Shown: one piece after another, positions 1 to 5,683 of the stretch
Numbering within the stretch: the stretch's first letter is position 1
How the letters are laid out: the number at the start of each line of letters is the position of its first letter
Assembly: GCA_023267315.1 (NCBI GenBank)
Contig: JAHFNN010000047.1
Coordinates: 1-6,582, forward strand
DNA: 6,582 bases
DNA from: Candidatus Nomurabacteria bacterium
GTDB taxonomy: Bacteria > Patescibacteriota > Minisyncoccia > Phycocordibacterales > UBA9973
Direction of reading: 5' to 3'
Program-made: the position numbers and the translations under genes
The notes under the pieces: model-generated
Database searches by the model: none
What the model saw: the letters and a program-made list of their open reading frames with translations, nothing else
What the model was told of the DNA's origin: nothing

Positions 1-47
1 TGTGTTTTTCTAATGGTGGTACAATAAATTATTATAAATAACATCTA

Positions 48-172
48 TAAGACCTACGCAGTTGGCGCATTTCTTTGTTGCTTCGCTCGTTTGCTCCCGC
101 GGAGTATTACTCATACACCTTGGTCGCAATCCTCGCTCGCGCCTCGAACTGCATCCATTTGTGTAGGTCTTA
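48..172. repeat. Structured GC-rich intergenic element closed by an inverted repeat
   Basis: The arms TAAGACCTACGCA (48-60) and TGTGTAGGTCTTA (160-172) pair over 13 positions with one G-T wobble. Further in, GGCGC (64-68) can pair with GCGCC (139-143), and TTGC (78-81) with GCAA (126-129), so the whole segment can fold into one long imperfect hairpin. TCGCTCG occurs twice in the same orientation (near 83 and 133), and GAGTATTACTC (102-112) is a near-perfect palindrome at the centre. The interior is clearly richer in G and C than the flanking AT-rich DNA. It ends 11 nt before the start codon at 184, and a possible -10 (TATAAA, 33-38) lies just before it, so it could be a structured 5' leader. 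A small non-autonomous mobile or dispersed repeat is the other main reading. No coding frame longer than 15 codons starts at an ATG inside it on the minus strand. I do not recognise a named family. Confidence 0.5.
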
Positions 173-183
173 GTCTATAGAGT

Positions 184-663
184 ATGAAAAAATTATTGAA
201 GATTTCTGCGGTTTTGGCGATTGTTGCCGGAATCGTGCTCGTGTCAGGTGGCCTCTGGGGTATCTCCTTCATTCATAAGAACGTTGCCGAGGAGAAGATT
301 GTCACCCCGGATGATTCAGATATGCCGGGTGTGCCTGTATCTGGTCCATTGTCACTTAAAACTCAGGCAGATATTATCCGAGAACACACGCTTAAAATAA
401 CTGGAGGATTGACCTATGCTGAAATGCCTCGACAAATTCCACAGCTTGATGCTGCTGGAAATCCAGTCATCGGTGCTGATGGCAAACCAGTTATGATAAA
501 TAATGCAACTCGGGATTTGTGGGTTACTGCAACAACTTTGCGTACAGCACTCCACCTTGCCATTTTTGCGTATGTATTTTCGGCGCTCACGATCCTTATA
601 GGACTCATTTCTATTTGGACCGGATTTCTATTTAATGCCCTCAGTAAGAAAAACATACAGTAA
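184..663 (+). CDS. Two-helix membrane protein, resembles actinobacterial family mislabelled 'LigA'
   Basis: This 159-residue protein has a basic N-terminus (MKKLLK), a transmembrane helix at about residues 7-30, an extracytoplasmic segment at about 31-118, and a second helix at about 121-151 followed by a basic tail (SKKN). The central segment contains TPDDS, a QADIIREH stretch, a short NPVIGADGKPV stretch and RDLWVTATTLRTAL before the second helix. From memory, this order matches a family of small membrane proteins common in Actinobacteria that databases often call 'aromatic ring-opening dioxygenase LigA'. No dioxygenase fold or metal-binding motif is visible, so that name should not be transferred. 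Function is unknown. The start at 184 is the first Met in frame and gives a sensible signal-anchor; no Shine-Dalgarno sequence precedes it. It is monocistronic, ending at a hairpin shared with the convergent DUF2127 gene. Confidence 0.8.
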   Translation: MKKLLKISAVLAIVAGIVLVSGGLWGISFIHKNVAEEKIVTPDDSDMPGVPVSGPLSLKTQADIIREHTLKITGGLTYAEMPRQIPQLDAAGNPVIGADGKPVMINNATRDLWVTATTLRTALHLAIFAYVFSALTILIGLISIWTGFLFNALSKKNIQ

Positions 664-679
664 CTAATTAGAACAAAGC

Positions 680-719
680 AAAATAAAAAACCCGATACAT
701 GTATCAGGTTTTTTATTTT
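680..719. terminator. Bidirectional intrinsic terminator between convergent genes
   Basis: A 13-nt arm at 680-692 (A4-T-A6-CC) pairs perfectly with 707-719 (GG-T6-A-T4). After one C/A mismatch the stem continues into the palindrome GATACATGTATC (694-705). The A-tract and T-tract form part of the stem, so either strand yields a hairpin followed by a U-rich run. It lies just after the stop of the 184-663 gene, and the TAA stop of the minus-strand gene (713-715) falls inside its 3' arm. It therefore serves both converging transcripts. Confidence 0.85.
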
Positions 720-1204
720 GCAGTATGTTTTATTTTGCGTTTTTTGTGCTGATATTCTAAGGATGCAAGTACCACAAAAATAACATCAAGACAGGTGACA
801 AAAAAAAGTGCAGTAGAGTGATTGTGACTATATGTGTAAAATTGGTACACAATAAAGCAACTGACGATCGCGATTGCAATAGGGAATGCCCACAACTTTT
901 CTTTAAGTAATGAAAGGAATAAAAAGAGATTTACAAAGCCATGTGCAAGAATAAAAAGAGCGAGTATCGTTGCTCCACTCACAGAGAGATGGCCGAAACT
1001 TTGGTAGATGGAATTTATGAATACATCAGTTTTATCGTCAATTAATTCACTATTGATTATTGAAACGAGAAAATTATTGATCCCAACCCTGAAGAACAAT
1101 AGTAAAAAACCGCTCGTCAGCTCGACGAAAGCATTAAATCCTTTTGCATAGACCCCAATACGAAAGAGTATATGTTCTTCTTTTTCGATGATATCTGTAT
1201 CCAT
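713..1204 (-). CDS. DUF2127 family integral membrane protein
   Basis: The 163-residue product shows the conserved layout of DUF2127. It opens with an amphipathic start leading to RIGVYAKGFNAFVELTSG (about 15-32) and a first helix (about 24-47). A loop with polar residues follows, then a second helix ending in AHGFVNLFLF (87-96). Next come the KEKLWAFP turn (101-108), a third helix ending in VYQFY (119-123), a His/Ser-containing loop (HNHS, 127-130), and a fourth helix containing D140 and ending at LEYQHKKRK (149-157). The paired HG, the Lys-Leu-Trp turn, the Tyr-Gln at the end of helix 3 and the Asp in helix 4 are the family hallmarks. The biochemical role of DUF2127 is not established to my knowledge. 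The basic C-terminus suggests a cytoplasmic tail. The gene is divergent from the 1372 gene and convergent with the 184 gene. The start at 1204 overlaps one arm of a small dyad (1203-1220). Confidence 0.85.
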   Translation of the reverse strand: MDTDIIEKEEHILFRIGVYAKGFNAFVELTSGFLLLFFRVGINNFLVSIINSELIDDKTDVFINSIYQSFGHLSVSGATILALFILAHGFVNLFLFLSLLKEKLWAFPIAIAIVSCFIVYQFYTYSHNHSTALFFVTCLDVIFVVLASLEYQHKKRKIKHTAK

Positions 1205-1220
1205 ACTGATACTTCAGTAT
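1203..1220. repeat. Small dyad overlapping the DUF2127 start codon
   Basis: ATACTGA (1203-1209) and TCAGTAT (1214-1220) form a perfect 7-bp inverted repeat with a TACT loop. The left arm contains part of the minus-strand ATG (1202-1204), so a hairpin here would hide the start codon, or a dimeric protein could bind. On the minus strand the outer arm also contains a -10-like TATACT, which would make a nearly leaderless transcript. Function is not demonstrated. Confidence 0.35.
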
Positions 1221-1255
1221 AACACTCTGATGTGGATTGTGATTTAGGGTGAAGG

Positions 1256-1261
1256 TGTATA
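1256..1261 (-). promoter_or_regulatory. Candidate -10 box for the DUF2127 gene
   Basis: On the minus strand TATACA occupies 1261 down to 1256, in the left arm of the long inverted repeat, at the position mirroring the plus-strand -10. A start near 1250 would leave a leader of about 45 nt before the ATG at 1204. No good -35 is seen about 17 nt upstream, only AT-rich sequence, so the call rests on symmetry with the other arm. Confidence 0.3.
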
Positions 1262-1323
1262 CCCCGTGAGATAATAAAAAGATTAGACGCTCTTTTTTGA
1301 TTTACCTATCTCACAGGGTATAC
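1257..1323. repeat. Long imperfect inverted repeat in the divergent intergenic region
   Basis: The arms at 1257-1273 and 1307-1323 pair at 16 of 17 positions (single C/A mismatch at 1265/1315), separated by 33 nt. Each arm, read outward, is TATCTCAC followed by A or G and then GGGTATAC. The two copies therefore present a TATAC -10-like box facing the DUF2127 gene on one side and the 1372 gene on the other. A nested 7-bp inverted repeat (AAAAAGA 1276-1282, TCTTTTT 1291-1297) lies between the arms. This could be a symmetrical divergent promoter/operator or a cruciform-forming site. Confidence 0.55.
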
Positions 1324-1324
1324 T
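1297..1324 (+). promoter_or_regulatory. Candidate sigma70-type promoter for the 1372 gene
   Basis: TTGATT (1297-1302) is followed after 16 nt by TATACT (1319-1324). Transcription would start near 1331, giving a leader of about 40 nt before the ATG at 1372. The -10 box lies in the right arm of the 1257-1323 inverted repeat. The -35 keeps the TTGA core. Confidence 0.5.
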
Positions 1325-1371
1325 GGTTGCGTCAACTAAATACATTAAAATCATAAATTTAAACATACTAA

Positions 1372-1737
1372 ATGAAACGATTTCACATTGAACTCATTAT
1401 TGGCACACTCTTTGTTTGTGGTGGTACATACTTGGGGTACATATTTTTTGCGGGGAATACATTATTTTGGAATAGTCAGCAGTTTTGGAGTGCCGTACTC
1501 GTTTTTTGCTGGTGCCTTGTCGCGGGAGGATATCTCCATCAGGGGTGGATGATTCATCGGGCTAAAAATGCAGCAAATGTTTCGATTGTATTGCCGATCG
1601 CTGTATTTTTAGTGCAGTGCATACTCTTTGTGAAGGGTGTGTATTACAATGATTGGTCTCTCGTTGTTGGCGCACTCCTCGTAAACTCAGGTGTTGCGTT
1701 CAATTTATGGCAAATCATCCGATTTCGACAGAAATAA
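1372..1737 (+). CDS. Small four-helix membrane protein of unknown function
   Basis: The 121-residue product is strongly hydrophobic, with helices at about residues 6-27, 37-56, 69-90 and 95-116. A short basic loop with HRAKNAA (62-68) lies between helices 2 and 3, and the C-terminus is RFRQK. By the positive-inside rule, the 62-68 loop and both termini would face the cytoplasm. I see no catalytic motif and do not recognise the family. Three cysteines (about residues 16, 46 and 48) lie in or near helices and form no metal-binding pattern. The ATG at 1372 is supported by the upstream promoter and by lying directly before the first helix; no Shine-Dalgarno sequence is present. The gene is monocistronic, ending at the 1744-1789 hairpin. 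Confidence 0.75.
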   Translation: MKRFHIELIIGTLFVCGGTYLGYIFFAGNTLFWNSQQFWSAVLVFCWCLVAGGYLHQGWMIHRAKNAANVSIVLPIAVFLVQCILFVKGVYYNDWSLVVGALLVNSGVAFNLWQIIRFRQK

Positions 1738-1743
1738 AATAAT

Positions 1744-1789
1744 TGCATACACAAAAATACCCCAAGAATGCGGTATTTTTGTGTATGCA
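1744..1789. terminator. 18-bp terminator hairpin after the 1372 gene
   Basis: TGCATACACAAAAATACC (1744-1761) pairs perfectly with 1772-1789 across a 10-nt loop. The T5 run (1776-1780) lies inside the 3' arm, as in the hairpin at 680-719, so termination could work in either direction. It begins 6 nt after the stop codon at 1737. Confidence 0.75.
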
Positions 1790-1963
1790 TGTTCCTTCAT
1801 GAAAGGTATTGGTGAAAATTTTCATTTTTTATATCAAAAATCACTCGTATTCAATTACTCTGGTGTCGCAAAAGTAGAGAAAATCGTTTATACCTTTATA
1901 TTTCAACTATGATTTGGAGTAGTAAAAAAATGCGATTTGCCTACCTCGCAATCTTTGTTGTGA

Positions 1964-1977
1964 TGTGGTTATCCACA
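1964..1977. promoter_or_regulatory. Exact DnaA-box sequence within a palindrome
   Basis: TTATCCACA (1969-1977) is identical to the classical high-affinity DnaA box. It is embedded in the inverted repeat TGTGG-TTAT-CCACA (1964-1977) and lies 2 nt upstream of the proposed -35 of the ribonucleotide reductase operon. DnaA control of ribonucleotide reductase genes is established in E. coli and B. subtilis. That it operates here is inference, because a single box can occur by chance. Confidence 0.35.
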
Positions 1978-1979
1978 CT

Positions 1980-2009
1980 TTGCATACACCCGAATACACG
2001 GTGTATACT
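1980..2009 (+). promoter_or_regulatory. Candidate sigma70-type promoter of the cobalamin/RNR operon
   Basis: TTGCAT (1980-1985) and TATACT (2004-2009) are separated by 18 nt. Transcription would start near 2016, giving a leader of about 50 nt before the ATG at 2066 with no riboswitch-like structure. The perfect dyad ATACAC-G-GTGTAT (1994-2006) overlaps the spacer and the -10, a typical place for a repressor. It does not match the 16-bp NrdR box, because the ACAC and GTGT halves are not 8 nt apart. Confidence 0.5.
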
Positions 2010-2065
2010 ATGTGTCCAATAGCTTCATTCTCTAAAAATTATCAATTTAATTACACACCAGTTTT

Positions 2066-2623
2066 ATGTCAATAGAAGGGGAAACAACATACAAAAAATA
2101 TTTTAAATTTCTCGCTGGCATCACTGTTTCTCTTCTTTTTAGATTGATTCCATTCCGTGCACCGAACGTTGAACCACTCCTTTCGTTTCAGATGCCGTAT
2201 GGAAAATTGTACGGGCCAATCGCAAGCTTCATGTTTGGTGCAGTAAGTATCACACTGTATGATGTGGTCACCGGAAGAGTAGGAATATGGACTCTCATTA
2301 CTGCATTTGCATATGGAACAGTCGGAGTACTTTCATATTTGTTCTTCAAAAATCGTTCAGCATCAATCAGAAATTATGTTTCTTTTGCGATACTGGGGAC
2401 GATTTTCTATGATGCAATCACTGGCCTCACTATTGGGCCTATTTTTTTCCATGAATCATTCACTGCTGCGTTTATTGGTCAGATTCCATTCACTGCACTG
2501 CACCTAATCGGCAACATTTCATTCGCATGTACACTTTCCCCAATCATTCATTACTTCCTTGTGAAAAAAAGAGAACCACGTGCGTCATTTATTAGCATCT
2601 TTAATCATCGTGTGCATATATAA
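2066..2623 (+). CDS. ECF transporter S component, probably for cobalamin
   Basis: The 185-residue hydrophobic protein has about six membrane segments, the usual size and topology of an ECF-type vitamin uptake substrate-binding (S) subunit. Hydrophobic stretches run at about residues 13-30, 48-67, 73-94, 102-121, 126-143 and 146-166, with a basic C-terminal tail. The motif FRAPNVEPL (30-38) and the TGLTIGP...GQIPFTALHLIGN region (119-150) resemble ECF S-component families. The S subunit works in the membrane with an EcfT scaffold and EcfA ATPases, none of which are in this window, so it would have to use a shared module encoded elsewhere. Substrate is not readable from the sequence. Cobalamin or a precursor is inferred from co-transcription with a B12-dependent reductase and a corrinoid adenosyltransferase; queuosine or riboflavin-type substrates remain possible. 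The stop is 2 nt before the next start. Confidence 0.75.
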   Translation: MSIEGETTYKKYFKFLAGITVSLLFRLIPFRAPNVEPLLSFQMPYGKLYGPIASFMFGAVSITLYDVVTGRVGIWTLITAFAYGTVGVLSYLFFKNRSASIRNYVSFAILGTIFYDAITGLTIGPIFFHESFTAAFIGQIPFTALHLIGNISFACTLSPIIHYFLVKKREPRASFISIFNHRVHI

Positions 2624-2625
2624 GT

Positions 2626-4896
2626 ATGAAAAACAAGAAATACAATTCTCTTAAAAAAATATTAAAGCGTGATGGTATGCTTGTCCCATTTGATTCGAAG
2701 CGTATCTTCCGAGCAATTTCTCGAGCGATGCTGGCAACAGGAGAAGGCGCTGAAAAAGAGGCTGAACTTGTCACGATGAAGGTGCTTGATGCGCTCTTAG
2801 CTTCACAAAGAGAATCAAAAAGTAAGAATGTGATTCCACAAGTTGAATCAATTCAAGATATTGTTGAGAACGAACTTATTGCTTCAAATTTTGCACAGAC
2901 AGCAAAGGCATACATTATCTATCGTAAGGAGCGTGCAGAGGCACGTCAGAAGGTTGGATTTGTTCCAGAAAAGGTTCGCGACCTTGTTGCGGAGAGTAAG
3001 AAGTATTTCCGCAATCCGCTTGCTGAATTCGTGTACTATCGTTCATATGCAAAATGGATTCCAGAAGAAGGACGTCGAGAGACATGGATTGAGACTATTG
3101 ATCGTTATATGGCATTTATGCGTGAGAACTTAGGCACGGCACTGACAAACAATGAATACGCTGAAGTTCGTGAAGCAATCTTGAATCAAGAGGCAATGCC
3201 ATCAATGCGTCTCTTGCAATTTGCTGGCAAGCCAGCAAGTCGTACAAACGTGTGTGCATACAACTGTTCATTTATTGCCCCAAAGACCTTCCAAGATTTT
3301 GCTGAGATCATGTATATATCAATGTGTGGTACTGGAGTAGGATGGTCTGTTGAAAGTGAGAATATCCAAGCATTACCACTGATCAAGAAACAGACTGGTA
3401 AGAAGCTCCCAACATTCATTGTTCCAGATAGTAAGGAAGGGTGGGCAGATGCATTCAAATTCGGTCTCGAAACTTGGTTTTCTGGCTACGATGTTGATTT
3501 TGATTTCTCACTACTTCGTCCAGCGGGTGCACGCCTAAAGACAATGGGGGGCAAGAGTTCTGGTCCAGAACCGCTTATTTCCCTTATTATGTTTACCCGT
3601 GAGCGTGTATTGGCAAAGCAGGGCCGACGTCTTTCAAATCTTGATGCTCACGACATTATCTGTAAGATTGGGGAAGTTGTTGTGGCTGGAGGTGTCCGCC
3701 GAAGTGCGATGATCTCACTCTCTGATTTGGATGATGAACAGATCCGTGATTCAAAGAAGGGACAATTTTATTTGAATGAAGCACAGCGTATGCTTGCAAA
3801 TAACTCCGCAGTGTATACGTCGAAGCCTTCAGCTGAAGAATTTCTTGATGAATGGACAGCACTCGTGAAGAGTGGCTCAGGTGAGCGTGGAATATTTAAT
3901 CGTGGTGGACTTGCTAAAACACTCCCAGCTCGTCGTCTGAAGCAATTCAAAGACGGTATCTACCCATCATGGGGAACAAATCCATGCGGAGAAATTATTT
4001 TGCAATCAAAACAATTTTGTAATCTTTCCGAAGTTGTTGCGCGCGCAGATGATACTGAAGAAACATTCTTGAAGAAAGTTCGCATTGCAACAATCATTGG
4101 TACGTATCAATCATCGCTGACATATTTCCCGTATCTTTCTGAAGAGTGGAAGAAAAATTGTGAAAAAGAACGCTTGCTCGGAGTTTCAATCACGGGACAG
4201 TGGGATTCGGCACTTGCACGTGATCCAAAAATGCTTGAAAAGATGAAGGAGGTTTCGATTGAGGTCAATAAGAAGTATGCAAAACGTTTTGGTATTGGCG
4301 CATCAACCTGCATCACCTGTGTGAAGCCTTCAGGTACGGTGTCACAAACAGTGGATTGTGCATCAGGCATGCATCCTCGTCACTCACCATACTACATCCG
4401 TCGTGTTCGTATTTCTGCGACCGATGCACTCTTTAAAATGTTGAAAGATCAAGGTGTACCATATTATCCTGAAGTTGGTCAGACACTTGAAAATGCATCA
4501 ACCTATGTACTTGAATTTCCAGTGAAGGCACCAGATGGAGCAATTTGTAAAGATGATGTTACTGCTATCGCGCAACTTGAACACTGGAAGATTGTTAAGA
4601 AGCATTACACAGAACACAATCCATCAGTAACGATTTCAGTCGGTGAAGATGAATGGATTGCGGTGGGGAACTGGGTCTACGAAAACTGGGATCTTGTTGG
4701 TGGACTTTCATTCCTCCCACGATCAAACCACGTCTATCAGCTTGCACCATATGAAGCAATCAACAAAGATAGATATGAAAAAATGCTTTCTAAAATCAAC
4801 CACCTTGATTTCTCAAAGATTGTTACCTATGAGACTGTTGATGAAACAGAAGTGAAAAAAGAACTCGCCTGTGTGTCTGGTGTGTGTGAAATCTAA
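2626..4896 (+). CDS. nrdJ: Adenosylcobalamin-dependent ribonucleoside-triphosphate reductase (class II RNR)
   Basis: The 756-residue product reduces ribonucleotides to deoxyribonucleotides in the cytoplasm, using AdoCbl to generate a thiyl radical and needing no separate radical-generating subunit. Residues about 10-105 are an ATP-cone (KRDG at 14-17, PFDSKRI at 21-27), the allosteric activity domain. The catalytic barrel follows. NVCAYNC ends at C214, the likely first redox cysteine. MCGTGVGWSVE (233-243) is typical of the monomeric RTPR family. NPCGEI (452-457) carries the thiyl-radical C454 and the acid E456. QFCNL (463-467) carries C465, 11 residues on, the same spacing as C408/C419 of the Lactobacillus enzyme. 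KPSGTVS (567-573) fits the phosphate-binding loop. The C-terminal CVSGVC (C749, C754) is the CX4C pair that re-reduces the active site. All key residues are present. It is the central gene of a tightly packed operon, with the adenosyltransferase starting 2 nt after its stop. Confidence 0.95.
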   Translation: MKNKKYNSLKKILKRDGMLVPFDSKRIFRAISRAMLATGEGAEKEAELVTMKVLDALLASQRESKSKNVIPQVESIQDIVENELIASNFAQTAKAYIIYRKERAEARQKVGFVPEKVRDLVAESKKYFRNPLAEFVYYRSYAKWIPEEGRRETWIETIDRYMAFMRENLGTALTNNEYAEVREAILNQEAMPSMRLLQFAGKPASRTNVCAYNCSFIAPKTFQDFAEIMYISMCGTGVGWSVESENIQALPLIKKQTGKKLPTFIVPDSKEGWADAFKFGLETWFSGYDVDFDFSLLRPAGARLKTMGGKSSGPEPLISLIMFTRERVLAKQGRRLSNLDAHDIICKIGEVVVAGGVRRSAMISLSDLDDEQIRDSKKGQFYLNEAQRMLANNSAVYTSKPSAEEFLDEWTALVKSGSGERGIFNRGGLAKTLPARRLKQFKDGIYPSWGTNPCGEIILQSKQFCNLSEVVARADDTEETFLKKVRIATIIGTYQSSLTYFPYLSEEWKKNCEKERLLGVSITGQWDSALARDPKMLEKMKEVSIEVNKKYAKRFGIGASTCITCVKPSGTVSQTVDCASGMHPRHSPYYIRRVRISATDALFKMLKDQGVPYYPEVGQTLENASTYVLEFPVKAPDGAICKDDVTAIAQLEHWKIVKKHYTEHNPSVTISVGEDEWIAVGNWVYENWDLVGGLSFLPRSNHVYQLAPYEAINKDRYEKMLSKINHLDFSKIVTYETVDETEVKKELACVSGVCEI

Positions 4897-4898
4897 TT

Positions 4899-5465
4899 AT
4901 GTTGTATACGCGAAAAGGTGATACGGGGAGCACAAAACTTTTTGATGCTCCGCAGGGGATGCGTCTTTCCAAAGACTCTCGAATTTTTGAGGCGCTCGGA
5001 ACTGTCGATGAGCTTAATTGTTCGATTGGGTATGCAAAAGCATTATCTCAGGTTGGCGGTAATACAATTTTAGTAGACGGCACGACTGCTTCATTTGTAG
5101 AAATTTTGGAGAAGATTCAGCAGATATTATTTAAAATTCAAGCAGAACTTGGGGGATCACCTAAAAATGCCGAAGAAGCGGATGTGCTTTTTCTTGAAAG
5201 TGTTATCCAGGGGGTTGAGGCAGTTATTCCACCGATTACGACGTTTATCGTTCCTGGTGGAGTACCAGAGGGGGCTTATTTGGACGTATGCCGCACAGTG
5301 GCGCGTCGGGCGGAGCGTTCTGTGGTATCCATCAGAAATGCAGGCGTTCGCAATGTACATGATGCAAGTGTTCAGTTCTTAAATCGTCTCTCAAGTGCAC
5401 TCTATGCACTGGCTCGGCTTGCGAATCATGAAAAAGGGTTTGGTGAATCATCACCTAGGTATTGA
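4899..5465 (+). CDS. pduO: PduO-type cob(I)alamin adenosyltransferase
   Basis: The 188-residue cytoplasmic enzyme transfers the adenosyl group of ATP to cob(I)alamin, making AdoCbl. The N-terminal TRKGDTGSTKL (4-14) is the family ATP-binding loop. EALGTVDELN (31-40) supplies the conserved Asp that bridges to an Arg across the trimer. FIVPGG (116-121) and CRTVARRAER (131-140) carry the conserved arginines equivalent to human MMAB R186, R190 and R191, and E193. FLNRLSSALYALAR (160-173) is the helix lining the cobalamin site. Most relatives have Asp where this one has S166 (NRLSS rather than NRLSD). Length is normal for bacterial PduO/YvqK enzymes. The start lies 2 nt after the reductase stop, so its product can feed that enzyme directly. 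It ends with tandem in-frame stops, TGA then TAA, and no terminator precedes the riboswitch downstream. Confidence 0.95.
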   Translation: MLYTRKGDTGSTKLFDAPQGMRLSKDSRIFEALGTVDELNCSIGYAKALSQVGGNTILVDGTTASFVEILEKIQQILFKIQAELGGSPKNAEEADVLFLESVIQGVEAVIPPITTFIVPGGVPEGAYLDVCRTVARRAERSVVSIRNAGVRNVHDASVQFLNRLSSALYALARLANHEKGFGESSPRY

Positions 5466-5490
5466 TAAAAAATTGTAGATATAGTAATGT
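5462..5490 (+). promoter_or_regulatory. Possible promoter for the riboswitch transcript
   Basis: TTGATA (5462-5467), overlapping the adenosyltransferase stop, is followed after 17 nt by TAATGT (5485-5490), a weak -10. Initiation near 5497 would place the riboswitch at the 5' end of its own mRNA. The alternative is read-through from the upstream operon, since no terminator separates them. Both may operate. Confidence 0.3.
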
Positions 5491-5515
5491 AGCAATGTAC
5501 GCAAAAACTTCATAG

Positions 5516-5683
5516 TGTTTGGTTGGGGAAGTGAGGTGAAAATCCTCCACAGTGCCGCTACGGTAATTCTCGAAAGAGAAAAGTCCGAATGCCAGCCAAA
5601 TTAATGAAACACAAGTTTCATCCCGAGCAGGAATCTTCGCACGTATGTGCAGACAATACTCCTCCTCGGTGGGAGTTTTTTTG
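5516..5683 (+). ncRNA. Cobalamin riboswitch (compact aptamer with transcriptional switch)
   Basis: P1 pairs TTTGGTTGG (5518-5526) with CCAGCCAAA (5592-5600), with one wobble. The core follows the B12 element: GGGGAAGTG (5525-5533), then GGTGAAAATCC (5535-5545) closed by GAGG/CCTC, then GCCGCTACGGTAA (5554-5566). A short hairpin, TTCTC-GAAA-GAGAA (5567-5580), stands where larger peripheral domains occur in class I. The 3' core is AGTCCGAATGCCAGCC (5582-5597). The small size, and a 3' core that resembles compact hydroxocobalamin-binding aptamers, suggest class II. Downstream, ATGAAAC/GTTTCAT (5604-5621) forms a hairpin. CCGAGCAGGA (5623-5632) can pair with 5660-5669 at 9 of 10 positions, which excludes the terminator at 5658-5682. 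Ligand binding is expected to favour termination and shut off the DUF4430 genes. The L5-L13 kissing contact could not be assigned by eye. Confidence 0.93.
5658..5682 (+). terminator. Riboswitch-controlled intrinsic terminator
   Basis: ACTCC (5658-5662) pairs with GGAGT (5672-5676), extended by a T-G pair, and the hairpin is followed by T7 (5676-5682). Its 5' arm and loop overlap the antiterminator partner 5660-5669, so the two structures are mutually exclusive. It lies 20 nt before the start of the first DUF4430 gene and would also end read-through transcripts of the upstream operon when cobalamin is plentiful. Confidence 0.85.

Larger units (their letters stand above)
1790..2065. other. Intergenic region before the cobalamin operon
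   Basis: Together with the hairpin before it, this makes 328 nt without a convincing gene. It holds the DnaA-box-like palindrome (1964-1977), a promoter (1980-2009) and an operator-like dyad (1994-2006), annotated separately. TGAAAATTTTCA (1813-1824) followed by T6 is a weak palindrome that might aid termination. A 30-codon hydrophobic frame (1930-2022) overlaps the promoter and is not called as a gene. Confidence 0.6.

Noticed and set aside
107..154. 15-codon minus-strand frame inside the GC-rich element
   Set aside because: Too short, with no start signal; base pairing explains the segment better than coding does.
184..663. Naming the first gene a LigA ring-opening dioxygenase
   Set aside because: The resemblance is to small membrane proteins that carry that label by annotation error. 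No metal ligands or dioxygenase domain are visible.
1691..1912. 73-codon frame on the plus strand overlapping the end of the 1372 gene
   Set aside because: It reads straight through the 18-bp terminator hairpin, overlaps the well-supported gene in another frame, and its product shows no domain or membrane pattern.
1986..2015. Possible NrdR box upstream of the RNR operon
   Set aside because: ACAC and GTGT motifs are present but never separated by the 8 nt of the NrdR box, so the regulator is not supported.
1930..2022. 30-codon frame with a hydrophobic start (MRFAYLAIFVVMWL)
   Set aside because: It spans the DnaA-like box and the operon promoter, has no start signals of its own and is short enough to arise by chance. 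A leader peptide cannot be excluded.
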